A stretch of DNA of 64,000 nucleotides, taken from positions 682,001-746,000 of the forward strand of contig NZ_CP018787.1 in the NCBI RefSeq assembly GCF_002127965.1, read 5' to 3'. The stretch's first letter is position 1, and each line of letters opens with the position of its first letter. The notes under the pieces were generated by a model. It made no database searches. It was not told where the DNA came from and was given only the letters and a program-made list of their open reading frames with translations. The translations under genes were made by a program, and so were the position numbers. Source of the stretch: Oxalobacter formigenes. Lineage in GTDB: Bacteria > Pseudomonadota > Gammaproteobacteria > Burkholderiales > Burkholderiaceae_D. Shown here piece after piece: positions 10,205 to 21,411 of the stretch.

Positions 10205-10940
10205 ATGGAGTGCCCCGAAAAATGTGAGGGCATTTTCGACGGTGCGGCATGGTGGTGTCAGTGAGTCACCTTATCAGGGCGACGATACCGGAAAGAACGG
10301 CCTGAATTTCGGCATGCATGTTGGTGACAGTCCTTTGGCCGTTAAAAAAAACAGGGCGATTTTACGGGAAGAATTACCCGCTGAGCCTGTCTGGCTCAAT
10401 CAGGTTCACGGGACTACGGTAGTCAATGGGGAAAACGTGACAGGAGTACCCGATGCAGACGCTTCTTTTGCAGAAAAAAAAGGTATCGTGTGCACAATCA
10501 TGACGGCAGACTGTCTGCCTGTTTTGCTGTGCGACAGGGCAGGAACCGTCGTTGCAGCCGCTCATGCGGGTTGGAGAGGACTCGCCGGAGGTGTTCTTGA
10601 AAATACGATTGCCGTGATGAGAGGCAAGACAGATTCAGAAATCATGGCATGGCTGGGGCCCGCTATTGGCCCCGGTTCTTTTGAAGTAGGTGAGGACGTC
10701 CGGGATGCATTTGTTCAAAAGAATCCTGTAATGGCATCGGCATTTGTTTCCAGAAAAGATAATCTGGGGAAATATCTGGCTGACATCTATGCGCTTGCAA
10801 AGATGACATTGGATGAGCTGGGTGTAACCGATGTATCCGGTGGCGGCTTCTGTACCGTGACGGATAAAGAGCGTTTTTATTCTTACAGGCGCGATGGTGT
10901 CACGGGAAGAATGGCGACCGGTATCTGGCTGGCTGACTGA
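10185..10940 (+). CDS. pgeF: peptidoglycan editing factor / multicopper-oxidase-like (YfiH family)
   Basis: YfiH-family protein. Members have been described as polyphenol oxidases or purine nucleoside phosphorylases, and in E. coli as the factor removing wrongly incorporated L-Ser from wall precursors. The metal-site features are present: [18 protein letters not shown] (cysteine ligand) and [13 protein letters not shown] (histidine ligand), then [14 protein letters not shown] and the C-terminal [10 protein letters not shown]. Length 251 is normal. The ATG lies inside the last seven codons of rluD, the usual neighbour in betaproteobacteria. A weak inverted repeat (10940-10947 with 10969-10976) follows the stop. 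Confidence 0.93.
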   Translation: MNLIIPEWSAPKNVRAFSTVRHGGVSESPYQGDDTGKNGLNFGMHVGDSPLAVKKNRAILREELPAEPVWLNQVHGTTVVNGENVTGVPDADASFAEKKGIVCTIMTADCLPVLLCDRAGTVVAAAHAGWRGLAGGVLENTIAVMRGKTDSEIMAWLGPAIGPGSFEVGEDVRDAFVQKNPVMASAFVSRKDNLGKYLADIYALAKMTLDELGVTDVSGGGFCTVTDKERFYSYRRDGVTGRMATGIWLAD

Positions 10941-11063
10941 AAATCAGTTGTTCTTTTGTCATACAGCCCTGATTTTAAAGGTCTGAGATTCCATAATCGG
11001 GCAAAATGGCGTTTTGGTTCTGTTCGCGACAGACTTTGTGATGTCGCTTTTATGGCTTGAAAG

Positions 11064-12455
11064 ATGGATAAAGAAAATACAATCGGATTTGTTTCGCTGG
11101 GGTGTCCGAAAGCATTGGTGGATTCGGAAAAAATCCTGACGAGATTGCGGGCTGAAGGCTATGAGACGGCCGAAACATATCAGGATGCCGGACTGGTCAT
11201 CGTCAATACCTGTGGATTTATCGATGCTGCGGAAGCGGAATCGCTGGAAGCGATTGCGGAAGCATTGGAAGAAAACGGCAAGGTTATTGTGACTGGCTGT
11301 CTGGGGGCGAAAAAAGACAAGGACGGCAGTGATTTCATTCGCAACATCCATCCTAAAGTGCTGGACGTGACCGGTCCCGATGCGGTTTCCGAAGTCATGG
11401 ATGCCGTTCACCGTTATCTGCCGCGTCCGCATGAACCCTTTGTCGATCTGATTCCTCCTCAGGGCATCAAACTGACTCCGAAACATTATGCCTACCTGAA
11501 AATATCGGAAGGATGCAGCCATCACTGTACGTTCTGCATCATTCCTGATCTGCGCGGTGATCTTGTTTCCTATCCGATCGGAAAAGTGCTCGACGAGGCC
11601 GAACAACTGTTTGCCTCGGGCGTGAAAGAATTGCTGGTCATTTCGCAGGATACCGGGGCATACGGTCTGGATACCAGATTCAGAACAGGATTCTGGGGTG
11701 GTCGTCCGGTGAAAACGCACGTTACCCAACTGACTGGCGCATTGGGCAAACTCGCAAGGAAATATGATGCATGGGTGCGTTTGCATTACATCTATCCCTA
11801 TCCTCATATCGATGACATTATTCCCATCATGAATGAGGGTGGAGTGCTACCTTATCTGGACGTTCCATTCCAGCATGCCCATCCGGACGTTTTGAAGCGT
11901 ATGAAACGTCCTGCCAGTGGTGAACGACATCTGGAACAGATTCAGAGATGGCGGAAAATGTGCCCGGACATCACTATCCGGTCGACTTTCATTACCGGAT
12001 TCCCGGGCGAAACCGAAGAAGAATTCCAGTACCTGCTCGATTTCCTGAAAGAAGCGAAAATCGATCGTCTGGGCTGTTTCCCTTATTCGCCTGTTGAAGG
12101 TGCGCCTGCGAATGCACTGCCGGGCGCTGTTCCCGGGGAAGTCAGGGAAGAACGAAGGGCGCGTCTGATGCAGTTGCAGGAAGATATTTCGTTCGAGAGA
12201 TTGCAAGGCAAGATCGGAAAGACTCTTCGCGTGCTTGTCGATGAAACGATCCGTGGAGGTGCGGCAGGGCGTTCGTCTGCAGATGCACCGGAAATCGATG
12301 GCGTCGTTTATGTCAGAAAACCGAAAGGAATGCGCCGCAAACTGCTGCCGGGTGAATTCGTGAATGTCACGATCGAAGATGCGGATGCCCATGATTTGTG
12401 GGGACTTTTCGTGCCGGAAGAGTCGAAAAATCAAACAGTCGGGAAAATGAAATGA
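11064..12455 (+). CDS. rimO: ribosomal protein uS12 methylthiotransferase RimO
   Basis: Radical-SAM enzyme adding a methylthio group to an aspartate of ribosomal protein S12. The N-terminal MTTase domain has its three iron-sulfur cysteines at C14 ([11 protein letters not shown]), C50 (NTCGF) and C79 (TGCLG). The radical-SAM cluster is C151-C155-C158 (GCSHHCTFC). A C-terminal TRAM domain covers about 385-450 (LRVLVDE to VNVTIEDA). The [10 protein letters not shown] form separates RimO from MiaB. Length 463 fits. The stop TGA overlaps the ATG of metC (ATGA, 12452-12455), so translation is probably coupled. Confidence 0.96.
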   Translation: MDKENTIGFVSLGCPKALVDSEKILTRLRAEGYETAETYQDAGLVIVNTCGFIDAAEAESLEAIAEALEENGKVIVTGCLGAKKDKDGSDFIRNIHPKVLDVTGPDAVSEVMDAVHRYLPRPHEPFVDLIPPQGIKLTPKHYAYLKISEGCSHHCTFCIIPDLRGDLVSYPIGKVLDEAEQLFASGVKELLVISQDTGAYGLDTRFRTGFWGGRPVKTHVTQLTGALGKLARKYDAWVRLHYIYPYPHIDDIIPIMNEGGVLPYLDVPFQHAHPDVLKRMKRPASGERHLEQIQRWRKMCPDITIRSTFITGFPGETEEEFQYLLDFLKEAKIDRLGCFPYSPVEGAPANALPGAVPGEVREERRARLMQLQEDISFERLQGKIGKTLRVLVDETIRGGAAGRSSADAPEIDGVVYVRKPKGMRRKLLPGEFVNVTIEDADAHDLWGLFVPEESKNQTVGKMK

Positions 12456-13627
12456 ATGCAAAGACAAAATCAAAACAAACCGGAATCGTCCATAGCGATT
12501 ATGTTCCGCCTGCCGGTTTCAGCGCTTTTCCACCAGCGGTTTACCATGCCTCGACAGTGATTTTCGATACGGTTGAAGCCTTGCGTTCAAGGGAGTGGAT
12601 TGGCCGGGATTCTTACACCTATGGCTTGCACGGCACTCCGACGACCTTTACGCTGGAAGCGCAACTGGCCAATATCGAGGGCGGAAATCATTGTGTACTG
12701 GCTCCCAGTGGGTTGGCCGCTATTACGATCGTCGATATGGCGTTTCTGAAAACCGGCGACGATGTTTTGATCCCTGAAAATATTTATAACCCGAACCGCG
12801 AACTGGGCAATTGGCTCAGCAAGGATTTTGGCGTCAGTGTCCGTTATTACGATCCTCTGATCGGTGCCGGTATTGCCGATCTGATTTTGCCGAATACACG
12901 ATTGATCTGGGCGGAAACACCGGGTTCCATCACGATGGAAGTGCCGGACATTCCCGCTTTCTGCAAGGCAGCCCATGAAAAAGGGGTTATTGTCGCCGTT
13001 GACAATACCTGGGCAGCCGGACTGGTTTTCGATGCATTCGGTCACGGCGCTGATGTGGTTGTTCAGGCGGTTACGAAGTATCAGGCAGGTGCGTCCGATT
13101 TATTAATGGGCGCGGTCATTACTCGTGATGAAGAACTGAACCGGAAAATCAACATGGCACACATGCGGCTTGGCATGGGCGTCAGCCCTGACGATACCTA
13201 TCTGGTATTGAGAAGTCTGGCTTCCATGAAAGTCCGGTTTGAAAAAAGCGGTGAATCGTCCATGATCGTGGCGAACTGGTTAAAGCAAAGGCCGGAAATC
13301 AGTAAAATCCTGCATCCCGCTTTTCCGGATTGTCCCGGACATGACATTTTCGAAAGGGATTTTACCGGAACCGGTGGCCTGTTTTCAGTGCTGTTTGACG
13401 AACGTTATACCGAAGCGCAAACCGACCGTTTTCTGGAAGCGCTGAAGCTGTTCAAAATGGGCTTTTCATGGGGTGGAACGCACAGTCTTTCCGTTCCCTA
13501 CCGGATCAGGCCTGACCGGAAAGACTGGAACCAGCGAGATCATCAGCTGATCCGGTTTTATATTGGCCTTGAAGATCCAGCCGATTTGATTGCGGATCTT
13601 GAACAGGCACTGAGTACGCTGGATTAA
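12452..13627 (+). CDS. metC: cystathionine beta-lyase (Cys/Met PLP enzyme)
   Basis: PLP enzyme cleaving cystathionine to homocysteine, pyruvate and ammonia in methionine synthesis. The start is placed at the ATG overlapping the rimO stop, giving 391 residues. The upstream in-frame extension lies inside rimO and is not conserved. [11 protein letters not shown] and LAPSGLAAI are the cofactor and substrate segments. The Schiff-base lysine is K209 in [11 protein letters not shown], where alanine stands in the place of the more common histidine (KYxxGHSD). [12 protein letters not shown] near the C-terminus fits beta-lyase. A gamma-lyase-type activity cannot be excluded from sequence alone. It ends convergently on the LOG gene with a 4-base overlap. 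Confidence 0.9.
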   Translation: MNAKTKSKQTGIVHSDYVPPAGFSAFPPAVYHASTVIFDTVEALRSREWIGRDSYTYGLHGTPTTFTLEAQLANIEGGNHCVLAPSGLAAITIVDMAFLKTGDDVLIPENIYNPNRELGNWLSKDFGVSVRYYDPLIGAGIADLILPNTRLIWAETPGSITMEVPDIPAFCKAAHEKGVIVAVDNTWAAGLVFDAFGHGADVVVQAVTKYQAGASDLLMGAVITRDEELNRKINMAHMRLGMGVSPDDTYLVLRSLASMKVRFEKSGESSMIVANWLKQRPEISKILHPAFPDCPGHDIFERDFTGTGGLFSVLFDERYTEAQTDRFLEALKLFKMGFSWGGTHSLSVPYRIRPDRKDWNQRDHQLIRFYIGLEDPADLIADLEQALSTLD

Positions 13628-14214
13628 ATGAGGAACCGGCCGGAAGGTTTGGCCGGTTTTTCTTCCGGTGTGGCGGCGATTCGAAGGCGACGCAACATTT
13701 CTTTGGGATCACTTTCAACGATCAGGGAATCAGCATATTTTTCCTGTGCAAAACCTTCTTTCGCAAGATGGTTGATCAGGACAATCAGGCTGTCATAAAA
13801 ACCGTTGACGTTCAAAACGCCAATCGGTTTGTCGTGAAGCCCGAGTTGCGACCATGCGGACGTTTCAAACAGTTCTTCCATCGTTCCGATACCGCCGGGA
13901 GCGGCGATGAATCCATCGGCGAGATCAGACATCATGGCCTTGCGTTCGTGCATATCCTTGACGATATAAAGGCGTGTCAGTTCTTCGTGTGCGACTTCCT
14001 TGTCCATCAGATCTTTCGGAATGATGCCCGTGACTTCTCCACCGAGACGAATCATTTCATCAGCCAGAACGCCCATCAAACCGACTTTTCCACCGCCGTA
14101 CACCAGGGCGATATTTTCATTGATCATTTCCCGTGCCAGTGCACGCATGGCTTCGGCATGGGTTTCCGATACCCCCATTGAAGAACCGCAGTAAACGCAA
14201 ACAGATTTCAGCAT
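13624..14214 (-). CDS. LOG-family nucleotide 5'-monophosphate phosphoribohydrolase
   Basis: LOG family (lonely guy, formerly annotated lysine decarboxylase). Characterised members hydrolyse N6-modified adenosine or other nucleoside monophosphates to the free base and ribose 5-phosphate. The signature PGGIGTMEE (106-114) and the upstream MHERKAMM (88-95) are both present, with the Rossmann start VYCGSSMG at residues 8-14. Length 196 is standard. The gene stands alone on the minus strand; its 3' end overlaps the end of metC by 4 bases and contains the metC terminator. A perfect inverted repeat lies 15 bases before its ATG. Confidence 0.92.
   Translation of the reverse strand: MLKSVCVYCGSSMGVSETHAEAMRALAREMINENIALVYGGGKVGLMGVLADEMIRLGGEVTGIIPKDLMDKEVAHEELTRLYIVKDMHERKAMMSDLADGFIAAPGGIGTMEELFETSAWSQLGLHDKPIGVLNVNGFYDSLIVLINHLAKEGFAQEKYADSLIVESDPKEMLRRLRIAATPEEKPAKPSGRFLI
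13634..13662 (+). terminator. metC terminator inside the LOG gene end
   Basis: Perfect 8-base arms AACCGGCC (13634-13641) and GGCCGGTT (13651-13658) with a 9-base loop and a run of T to 13661. It is oriented for rimO-metC and lies within the last codons of the convergent LOG gene. Confidence 0.75.
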
Positions 14215-14228
14215 GATTTCTCTTTTCC

Positions 14229-14258
14229 CTATAAAAATCGACTGACCGATTTTTATAG
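14229..14258 (-). promoter_or_regulatory. 12-base perfect inverted repeat before the LOG gene
   Basis: CTATAAAAATCG (14229-14240) and its exact reverse complement (14247-14258) flank a 6-base spacer, 15 bases upstream of the LOG start. It could be an operator over the promoter or a 5'-leader hairpin. The AT-rich arms with TATAAA-like cores favour a promoter/operator role. Confidence 0.45.
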
Positions 14259-14337
14259 AACAACGTCCGATATTTTTAAAAACCCTGCAATCCTATCTCA
14301 AGAGACGGCGATACGCAAAAAAGTGGCCTGAATTTCT

Positions 14338-14583
14338 GTGTTTTATGAAGTCTTTCGAAGGTCAGGATACTTTCAGGGAGCTGTTTTTTTGAATTCAAAT
14401 CCTGAAATTGGGCGGTTTGTTCATCAGACGGATATCACGAAAACAAAAGTCCGGCCACGAGAAACATGGTCATACATTTTATTCAAAAACATGACTTTCA
14501 TGATGGCATCACATGAATTGCCCGAAGCGATATTGAAGAGGGCCATGGATTTTGCACGAAGGGAAAAACTGAAAACAAACTGA
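14338..14583 (+). CDS. doubtful small ORF in the LOG-ggt gap
   Basis: The 733 bases between the LOG start and ggt hold only this weak candidate of up to 81 codons beginning with GTG. No family is recognised. An ATG at 14345 in another frame starts a short peptide that reaches a stop right after a run of seven T (14394-14400); one more T would join it to this frame (RELFF then LNSNPEIG...). It could be a decayed or frameshifted small gene, or chance. The last 30 residues (from MTFMMASHELPEAI) are amphipathic and end KLKTN. Bases 14584-14947 are AT-rich, show no gene, and probably hold the ggt promoter. Confidence 0.2.
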   Translation: MFYEVFRRSGYFQGAVFLNSNPEIGRFVHQTDITKTKVRPRETWSYILFKNMTFMMASHELPEAILKRAMDFARREKLKTN

Positions 14584-14947
14584 CATCCTTATTGGCTTGT
14601 TATGTGCCGATTGTTTTTGCAAGAGATTGATTTTGTTTAGTTTCTGTCGGGAAATAAACGTTTTTGAAATTGAAATTTCCTCATTTCGTTAACTCAGCAA
14701 TATAACTCACTTTGGGCAAAAACCAGAAGCCAATTATAAATATCTGTGTGTTTTTTATCATGCGTACAAATAAATAGTTTGTATGCCAAATATTTGGGTT
14801 AAAGTTGAACCCGGTATCGTGATCAACGTAACCGCACATCAGAAGTATTGCTGGCATGTATTTTGCAGGCAAGTAGTCGCGCCATTTGAATTTCCAAAAG
14901 AAATTGGCTTATTTCCTGTCTTGAGTCTTATCATGAAAGGTCTGATT

Positions 14948-16696
14948 ATGCGAAAATGTTCTTCAACTTTAACTCTCTCAGCGGTGGCTTTAACTATGTT
15001 AATGGCAGCAGGTTCCGTTTCAGCGGAAAAATCTCCCGGTAAATATTGTGACACTCCTTCACGTTGTACCAATCCCATCACCAAATATGGTGCAGTGACA
15101 TCTCCAAACTATCTGGCTTCAGTGGCCGGTCTGGAAGTTCTGCAAAATGGCGGTAATGCGGTTGACGCGGCCATTGCTGTGGCATCCACAATGAATGTCG
15201 TCTATCCGCAGATGACGACTTTGGGCGGTGACAATTTCTGGCTTATTTACAATGCCAAAACCAAAGAAGTCAAAGCCTTGAATGCGAGTGGACGTTCCGG
15301 TGAAAAAGCGACCATCGAGTTTTACAAAAGCAAGGGATACGACAAAATTCCATCAAGAGGTTATCTGGCGGCCAATACCGTGCCGGGTACTGTTTCGGGA
15401 TGGGATGCCGCTCACAAGTATTCCCGCGCCAACATGAGCAACAAGGGGCTGCCATGGAAGGATCTGTTCAATAGCGCGATACTGTATGCGCAAGACGGTT
15501 TTCCGGTAACGACTTCCCTGCATCGCTGGCAGGAAATCAATGTCGATCCGAAAGATTCCGAATTCCGCAACATGCAGCGTTTCGACGGCTTCAGACAAAT
15601 GTATCTGAAACCGGACGGTTCGGCTTATAAAGTCGGCGAAGTCATGAAATTGCCGCAGCTGGCCAATACTTACAAACTGATTGCCAAAGACGGAGCTGAA
15701 GTTTTTTACCGTGGGTCCATTGCCAAAAAAATTGTGGCTGACTTGCAAAAACATGGTGGCGTTCTTACGTTAAAGGATTTTGCCGATCATAAAGCAGATT
15801 GGGTCAAACCTCTGACCGTCGATTATCGCGGCTTTACCGCCTACAACCTGCCTCCTAACACTCAGGGCATGGCATCGCTTGAAATTCTCAATATCCTGAA
15901 CAATATCGATGTCAAGAAACTGGGCGAAGGTTCTGCCGATTACTATCACGTTCTCGTCGAAGCGACCAAGGAAGCGTTTGTCGATCGCGATAAATATCTG
16001 ACCGATCCTGATTTCAACAAGATCCCTCTGGATTATCTGCTTTCCAAGCAGCATGGCAAGGAACAGGCTGCCCGCATCAAGATGGATATGGCTGCCAAAG
16101 ACCTGAAACCACTCGATCCAAAAGGCGATACAGTCTGGATCGGCGTCGTCGATAAAGACGGTAATGCCGTTTCATTGATCCAGAGTATCTATCACGATTT
16201 CGGGTCCGGTATCGTTCCGCCGGGTACCGGTGTTCTTTTACAAAATCGTGGCAGCTTCTTCTCGCTTGATCCGTCAAACGTCAATCGTCTGGAACCTAGA
16301 AAACGTACCTTCCATACCCTGAATGCCGCGATGCTCCTGAAAGACAAAAAACCGTATCTGGTTTACGGCACGATGGGCGGTGAAGGACAGCCACAGACCC
16401 AGGCGGCGATTGCAACACGTATCGTCGATTTCGGTATGTTCCCCCAGGATGCGGTTGCCGCTCCCCGGTGGTTGCACGGCAGGACATGGGGCGCAGCTTC
16501 CAACGATCTGAAGATGGAAGGCCGCATTTCCCAAAGTGTTCTGGATGAGCTGAAAAAACGGGGCCATCCGGTTGCCAAACTGGACGACTTTACCGACAGC
16601 ATGGGACACGCAGGTGCCATTCTTATCGATCCAGCTACCAATCTGAGGTATAGCGCCACGGATCCTCGTGGTGATGGATTGGCAGTCGGCTATTGA
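14948..16696 (+). CDS. ggt: secreted gamma-glutamyltransferase-family Ntn hydrolase
   Basis: Gamma-glutamyltranspeptidase fold: removes gamma-glutamyl groups, for example from glutathione, in the periplasm after self-cleavage into two subunits. The start is placed at the ATG at 14948, which has AAAGG seven bases upstream and opens a clear signal peptide (MRKCSSTLTLSAVALTML, cleavage after SVSA at residue 26). The mature protein has GGNAVDAAIA near the N-terminus. The processing nucleophile is T395 in GDTVWIGVVD; VSLIQSIYHDFGSG follows. GDTVWIG rather than TTHYSV resembles the YwrD-like branch, so the substrate may differ from glutathione. Two early cysteines (KYCDTPSRC) are unusual. Length 582. 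Confidence 0.88.
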   Translation: MRKCSSTLTLSAVALTMLMAAGSVSAEKSPGKYCDTPSRCTNPITKYGAVTSPNYLASVAGLEVLQNGGNAVDAAIAVASTMNVVYPQMTTLGGDNFWLIYNAKTKEVKALNASGRSGEKATIEFYKSKGYDKIPSRGYLAANTVPGTVSGWDAAHKYSRANMSNKGLPWKDLFNSAILYAQDGFPVTTSLHRWQEINVDPKDSEFRNMQRFDGFRQMYLKPDGSAYKVGEVMKLPQLANTYKLIAKDGAEVFYRGSIAKKIVADLQKHGGVLTLKDFADHKADWVKPLTVDYRGFTAYNLPPNTQGMASLEILNILNNIDVKKLGEGSADYYHVLVEATKEAFVDRDKYLTDPDFNKIPLDYLLSKQHGKEQAARIKMDMAAKDLKPLDPKGDTVWIGVVDKDGNAVSLIQSIYHDFGSGIVPPGTGVLLQNRGSFFSLDPSNVNRLEPRKRTFHTLNAAMLLKDKKPYLVYGTMGGEGQPQTQAAIATRIVDFGMFPQDAVAAPRWLHGRTWGAASNDLKMEGRISQSVLDELKKRGHPVAKLDDFTDSMGHAGAILIDPATNLRYSATDPRGDGLAVGY

Positions 16697-16748
16697 TATG
16701 CAGAAAATGATCTGAACACTTTTCTGACTATCTATGGGTAGAAAAAGA

Positions 16749-16784
16749 ACGGCATACTTCCTCGATGAAAGTATGCCGTTTTTT
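16749..16784 (+). terminator. ggt terminator
   Basis: AACGGCATAC (16749-16758) pairs with GTATGCCGTT (16771-16780), extendable by a few bases, followed by six T to 16784. Confidence 0.88.
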
Positions 16785-16914
16785 CTGAACCATTGGTAAC
16801 AGGTCTATCAAAAGAATTTTCAACGGCAAAAATCGGGACCCGGTTCATTGTATGAATGTGTCATGGTCGCGATTGTTGTGCCGAGGCTGATTCTCCTTGA
16901 TATGGAGAAAGATT

Positions 16915-17925
16915 ATGAAAAAAACCATAATTTCTTTAGCGGTTCTGGGCACTCTTTCAGGAATCGCTCATGCACAGACGAACGTCAAGATTTACGGTAT
17001 TGTGGATACCGGCTTCATCAAACAGACTGATGCAGACTGGAAAATGGGAGAAAATACCAATAACCGTATTGGCTTTACTGGAACGGAAGATTTGGGAAGC
17101 GGTCTTGCCGCTACTTTTCAGCTGGAAAGGCGTTTTAACCTTAATGACGGGACGTCTGCAACGGATCTGGATTGGGAAGGCGCTGCCAACGTAGGCTTGG
17201 CAAGCGAAAAATGGGGGAAAGTTCGTATGGGGCGGATGAATGAAATTTCCAATGAATATATCCAGTCTTTGGACCCCTTCTTCCAGAACGGTGTCGGCTC
17301 CATGATCTGGAGTACGCAGCGTGCCATCCGTATTGGCAATACGATACGCTACGACAGCCCCAGCATGAAAGGGGTTAACGTGTCTGTCCGTTATTCGCTG
17401 AGTACCAAGACAGATACCGGAACTGACAATGACGGTTATGGTGTCGGCGTCAAGTATGATGTGATGCCGGTACTTTTGCAGGCAAGCTGGGCACGACAGG
17501 CCGATTCTGACAATTCTTATATCTGGAATCTTGGCGCTTCCTATAAATTCGGGCCGGCGCTGGTCTCAGTCGCGTATGAAAAAACGGATAATAAAGGCTG
17601 GTTGTTGGGAAAAGCCTTAACGAACGCCGGAAAACAGGATACGGCTTTTGTTGCACTGAAATGGAATGTCGGGCCGGGAACGGTATTGGGACTTGTTGAA
17701 TACAGCAAACTGAAAAACAATGTTACTGTCGGCAATGATGACAATGCCGTCATGAAATATGCACTGGGTTATGACTATAAATTGTCCAAAACAGTCAGCA
17801 TATACGGAAACATTTCCTATACGGATTATGACAGTTATCAGCTGACGAAAGCCTTGAGAGGCGCTTACCCGGATTACGCAAAATCTTCAATGGCGTATGC
17901 AGTTGGCATGACATATCGCTTCTAG
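16915..17925 (+). CDS. general outer membrane porin (Burkholderiales type)
   Basis: Trimeric 16-strand diffusion porin. The ATG at 16915 has GGAGA 6 bases upstream and gives 336 residues with a signal peptide cleaved after GIAHA (residue 20). The mature start QTNVKIYGIVDTGF and the next block NRIGFTGTEDLGSGLAATFQLE are hallmarks of the neisserial/Burkholderiales porin family. GKVRMGRM and the ending GMTYRF with terminal phenylalanine fit the barrel and Bam recognition. It is monocistronic between two terminators. The permeating solute cannot be told from sequence. Confidence 0.93.
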   Translation: MKKTIISLAVLGTLSGIAHAQTNVKIYGIVDTGFIKQTDADWKMGENTNNRIGFTGTEDLGSGLAATFQLERRFNLNDGTSATDLDWEGAANVGLASEKWGKVRMGRMNEISNEYIQSLDPFFQNGVGSMIWSTQRAIRIGNTIRYDSPSMKGVNVSVRYSLSTKTDTGTDNDGYGVGVKYDVMPVLLQASWARQADSDNSYIWNLGASYKFGPALVSVAYEKTDNKGWLLGKALTNAGKQDTAFVALKWNVGPGTVLGLVEYSKLKNNVTVGNDDNAVMKYALGYDYKLSKTVSIYGNISYTDYDSYQLTKALRGAYPDYAKSSMAYAVGMTYRF

Positions 17926-18008
17926 GCCAGATAGTCCGTGTTTCAATCGATGATATTTGCCTGATATCACTGGAAAAGCAAGTTCATCGTAAATATCCTT
18001 TCCTTTGG

Positions 18009-18036
18009 CGGCGCATTGAAAAATGCGCCGTTTTTT
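18009..18036 (+). terminator. porin terminator
   Basis: Perfect 9-base stem CGGCGCATT/AATGCGCCG (18009-18017, 18022-18030) closed by a GAAA loop and followed by six T. Confidence 0.9.
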
Positions 18037-18291
18037 AATGACCAGACAATAAAACCGGAACCGGATCTGTCTGTTGTTCCATCACACGGCGATGTCGACG
18101 TCACAATCAGAATTCGCGTATTTGGCACATCAGCTTCAGATAGCGTCTTAAACAGGGTTATGGATGAAAGATCATTTGATGGAGGTCCGGGTTCGATATG
18201 TAAAAATATATATTTCAGGTTAAGTCAGGCTTGCGAAAATCAGGCAATCAGGTATGGCGACTTTTTCATTCAAGTTCCGAAGGAAAGTATA
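18037..18291. other. gap between porin and serS terminators, no gene seen
   Basis: The 412 bases between the porin stop and the serS stop hold the two terminators and, between them, about 250 bases where I see no supported gene, repeat or RNA. An open frame on the plus strand here runs into serS antisense and through the serS terminator, so it is not accepted. Confidence 0.5.
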
Positions 18292-18323
18292 AAAAAACCG
18301 GTTGTGAATACAACCGGTTTTTT
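18292..18323. terminator. serS terminator, bidirectional in form
   Basis: Near-perfect stem AAAACCGGTTGT/ACAACCGGTTTT with a GAAT loop (18306-18309), T-rich on both strands. It lies about 15 bases downstream of the serS stop. Confidence 0.88.
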
Positions 18324-18337
18324 ATTAAAAAAGAAGC

Positions 18338-19959
<1,622 letters not shown>

Positions 19960-21300
19960 ATGAAACAAACTCTTGAAGCGTTTTTAGAGGGTGTAAGGCA
20001 TCGTGACCCTCATCAGCCTGAATTTCATCAGGCAGTCACAGAAGTAATGGAAAGTCTGTGGCCGTTCATTGAACAGAATCCAAAATATGCGGACAAAAAA
20101 CTGCTTGAACGTCTGGTTGAGCCGGAACGTATCATTCAGTTCCGTGTGTCTTGGGTAGACGACAATGGCGAAGTGCAGGTCAATCGCGGTTATCGTATTC
20201 AGCACAGTTCCATGATCGGACCATACAAGGGTGGTTTGCGTTTCCATCCATCCGTCAATCTGTCCATCCTGAAATTTCTGGCATTCGAACAGACATTCAA
20301 AAATGCACTGACGACATTGCCAATGGGTGCAGGCAAAGGCGGTTCGGATTTCGATCCGAAGGGCAAGAGCGAAAACGAAATCATGCGTTTCTGCCAGGCT
20401 TTCATTTCCGAACTGTACAGACATATCGGTTCCGATACGGACGTTCCTGCCGGTGATATCGGCGTAGGTGGTCGTGAAGTCGGTTACATGGTTGGCATGT
20501 ACAAGAAAATCGCAAATCGTACTGATTGTGTTTTCACTGGTAAAGGCCTGTCTTTCGGCGGTTCCCTGATCCGTCCTGAAGCAACCGGTTACGGTACCGT
20601 TTATTTCGTGGAAGAAATGCTGAAAACGGTCGGCAAGGATCTGAAGGGAATGCGTGTTTCCGTTTCAGGTTCTGGTAACGTTGCACAGTACGCTGTCGAA
20701 AAAGCCATGGAATTGGGTGCCAAGGTTATTACGGTTTCCGATTCGGGCGGCACGGTTGTCGATGAAGCGGGTTTCACTCCTGAAAAACTGGCAAAACTCA
20801 TGGAAATCAAGAATGTACGTTACGGCCGCTGCAGCGAGTACGCTGAAGAAGTCGGTGCGAAATTCATTGCTAACGCCAGACCGTGGAACGTCAAGGTTGA
20901 TGTTGCATTGCCATGCGCAACGCAAAATGAACTGGACGGTGACGATGCCAGAGCACTGATCAAAAACGGTGTCATTTGTGTCGCGGAAGGCGCCAACATG
21001 CCTTCGACGATAGAGGCAGCCAAACTGTTTGAAGAAGCACGAGTCCTGTACGCTCCCGGCAAGGCAAGCAATGCAGGTGGTGTGGCAACTTCAGGTCTGG
21101 AAATGTCGCAAAACGCACTGCGTCTGTCGTGGTCACGCGAAGAAGTAGATCGGCATTTGAACGAAATTATGAAGAATATTCACAATGCATGTGTCAAATA
21201 CGGTAAACGTGCTGACGGATCGGTCAGCTACATCAGCGGCGCCAACATCGCCGGTTTCGTCAAGGTTGCGGATGCAATGCTTGGACAAGGTGTCATTTAA
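19960..21300 (+). CDS. gdhA: NADP-type glutamate dehydrogenase
   Basis: Hexameric enzyme interconverting glutamate and 2-oxoglutarate plus ammonia; the family I small-subunit type is usually NADP-dependent and assimilates ammonia. The start is placed at the ATG at 19960 (MKQTLEAFLEGV), giving 446 residues, standard for this family; the upstream in-frame stretch is not conserved. GPYKGGLRFHPSVNLSILKF and the catalytic lysine region PMGAGKGGSDFDPKGK are present, as are PAGDIGVGGREVGYM and the Rossmann motif VSGSGNVAQYA. Monocistronic with its own terminator. Confidence 0.95.
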   Translation: MKQTLEAFLEGVRHRDPHQPEFHQAVTEVMESLWPFIEQNPKYADKKLLERLVEPERIIQFRVSWVDDNGEVQVNRGYRIQHSSMIGPYKGGLRFHPSVNLSILKFLAFEQTFKNALTTLPMGAGKGGSDFDPKGKSENEIMRFCQAFISELYRHIGSDTDVPAGDIGVGGREVGYMVGMYKKIANRTDCVFTGKGLSFGGSLIRPEATGYGTVYFVEEMLKTVGKDLKGMRVSVSGSGNVAQYAVEKAMELGAKVITVSDSGGTVVDEAGFTPEKLAKLMEIKNVRYGRCSEYAEEVGAKFIANARPWNVKVDVALPCATQNELDGDDARALIKNGVICVAEGANMPSTIEAAKLFEEARVLYAPGKASNAGGVATSGLEMSQNALRLSWSREEVDRHLNEIMKNIHNACVKYGKRADGSVSYISGANIAGFVKVADAMLGQGVI

Positions 21301-21321
21301 TCCAAATTCACCTGAACAAGG

Positions 21322-21356
21322 GGACCCGGGACAAAAAGGATCCGGGTCCTTTTTTT
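21322..21356 (+). terminator. gdhA terminator
   Basis: GGACCCGG (21322-21329) pairs with CCGGGTCC (21342-21349), followed by seven or more T to 21356. Confidence 0.88.
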
Positions 21357-21411
21357 ATTGGCGCAAACCGGGCGGTTGCCCGGCCTGAACGTTTCGTCCC
21401 TGTTGCCCGGT

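Noticed and set aside
12398-12451. Upstream start for metC inside rimO
   Set aside because: The extra 18 residues are encoded by rimO's end in another frame and are not family-like; the ATGA overlap gives a normal start.
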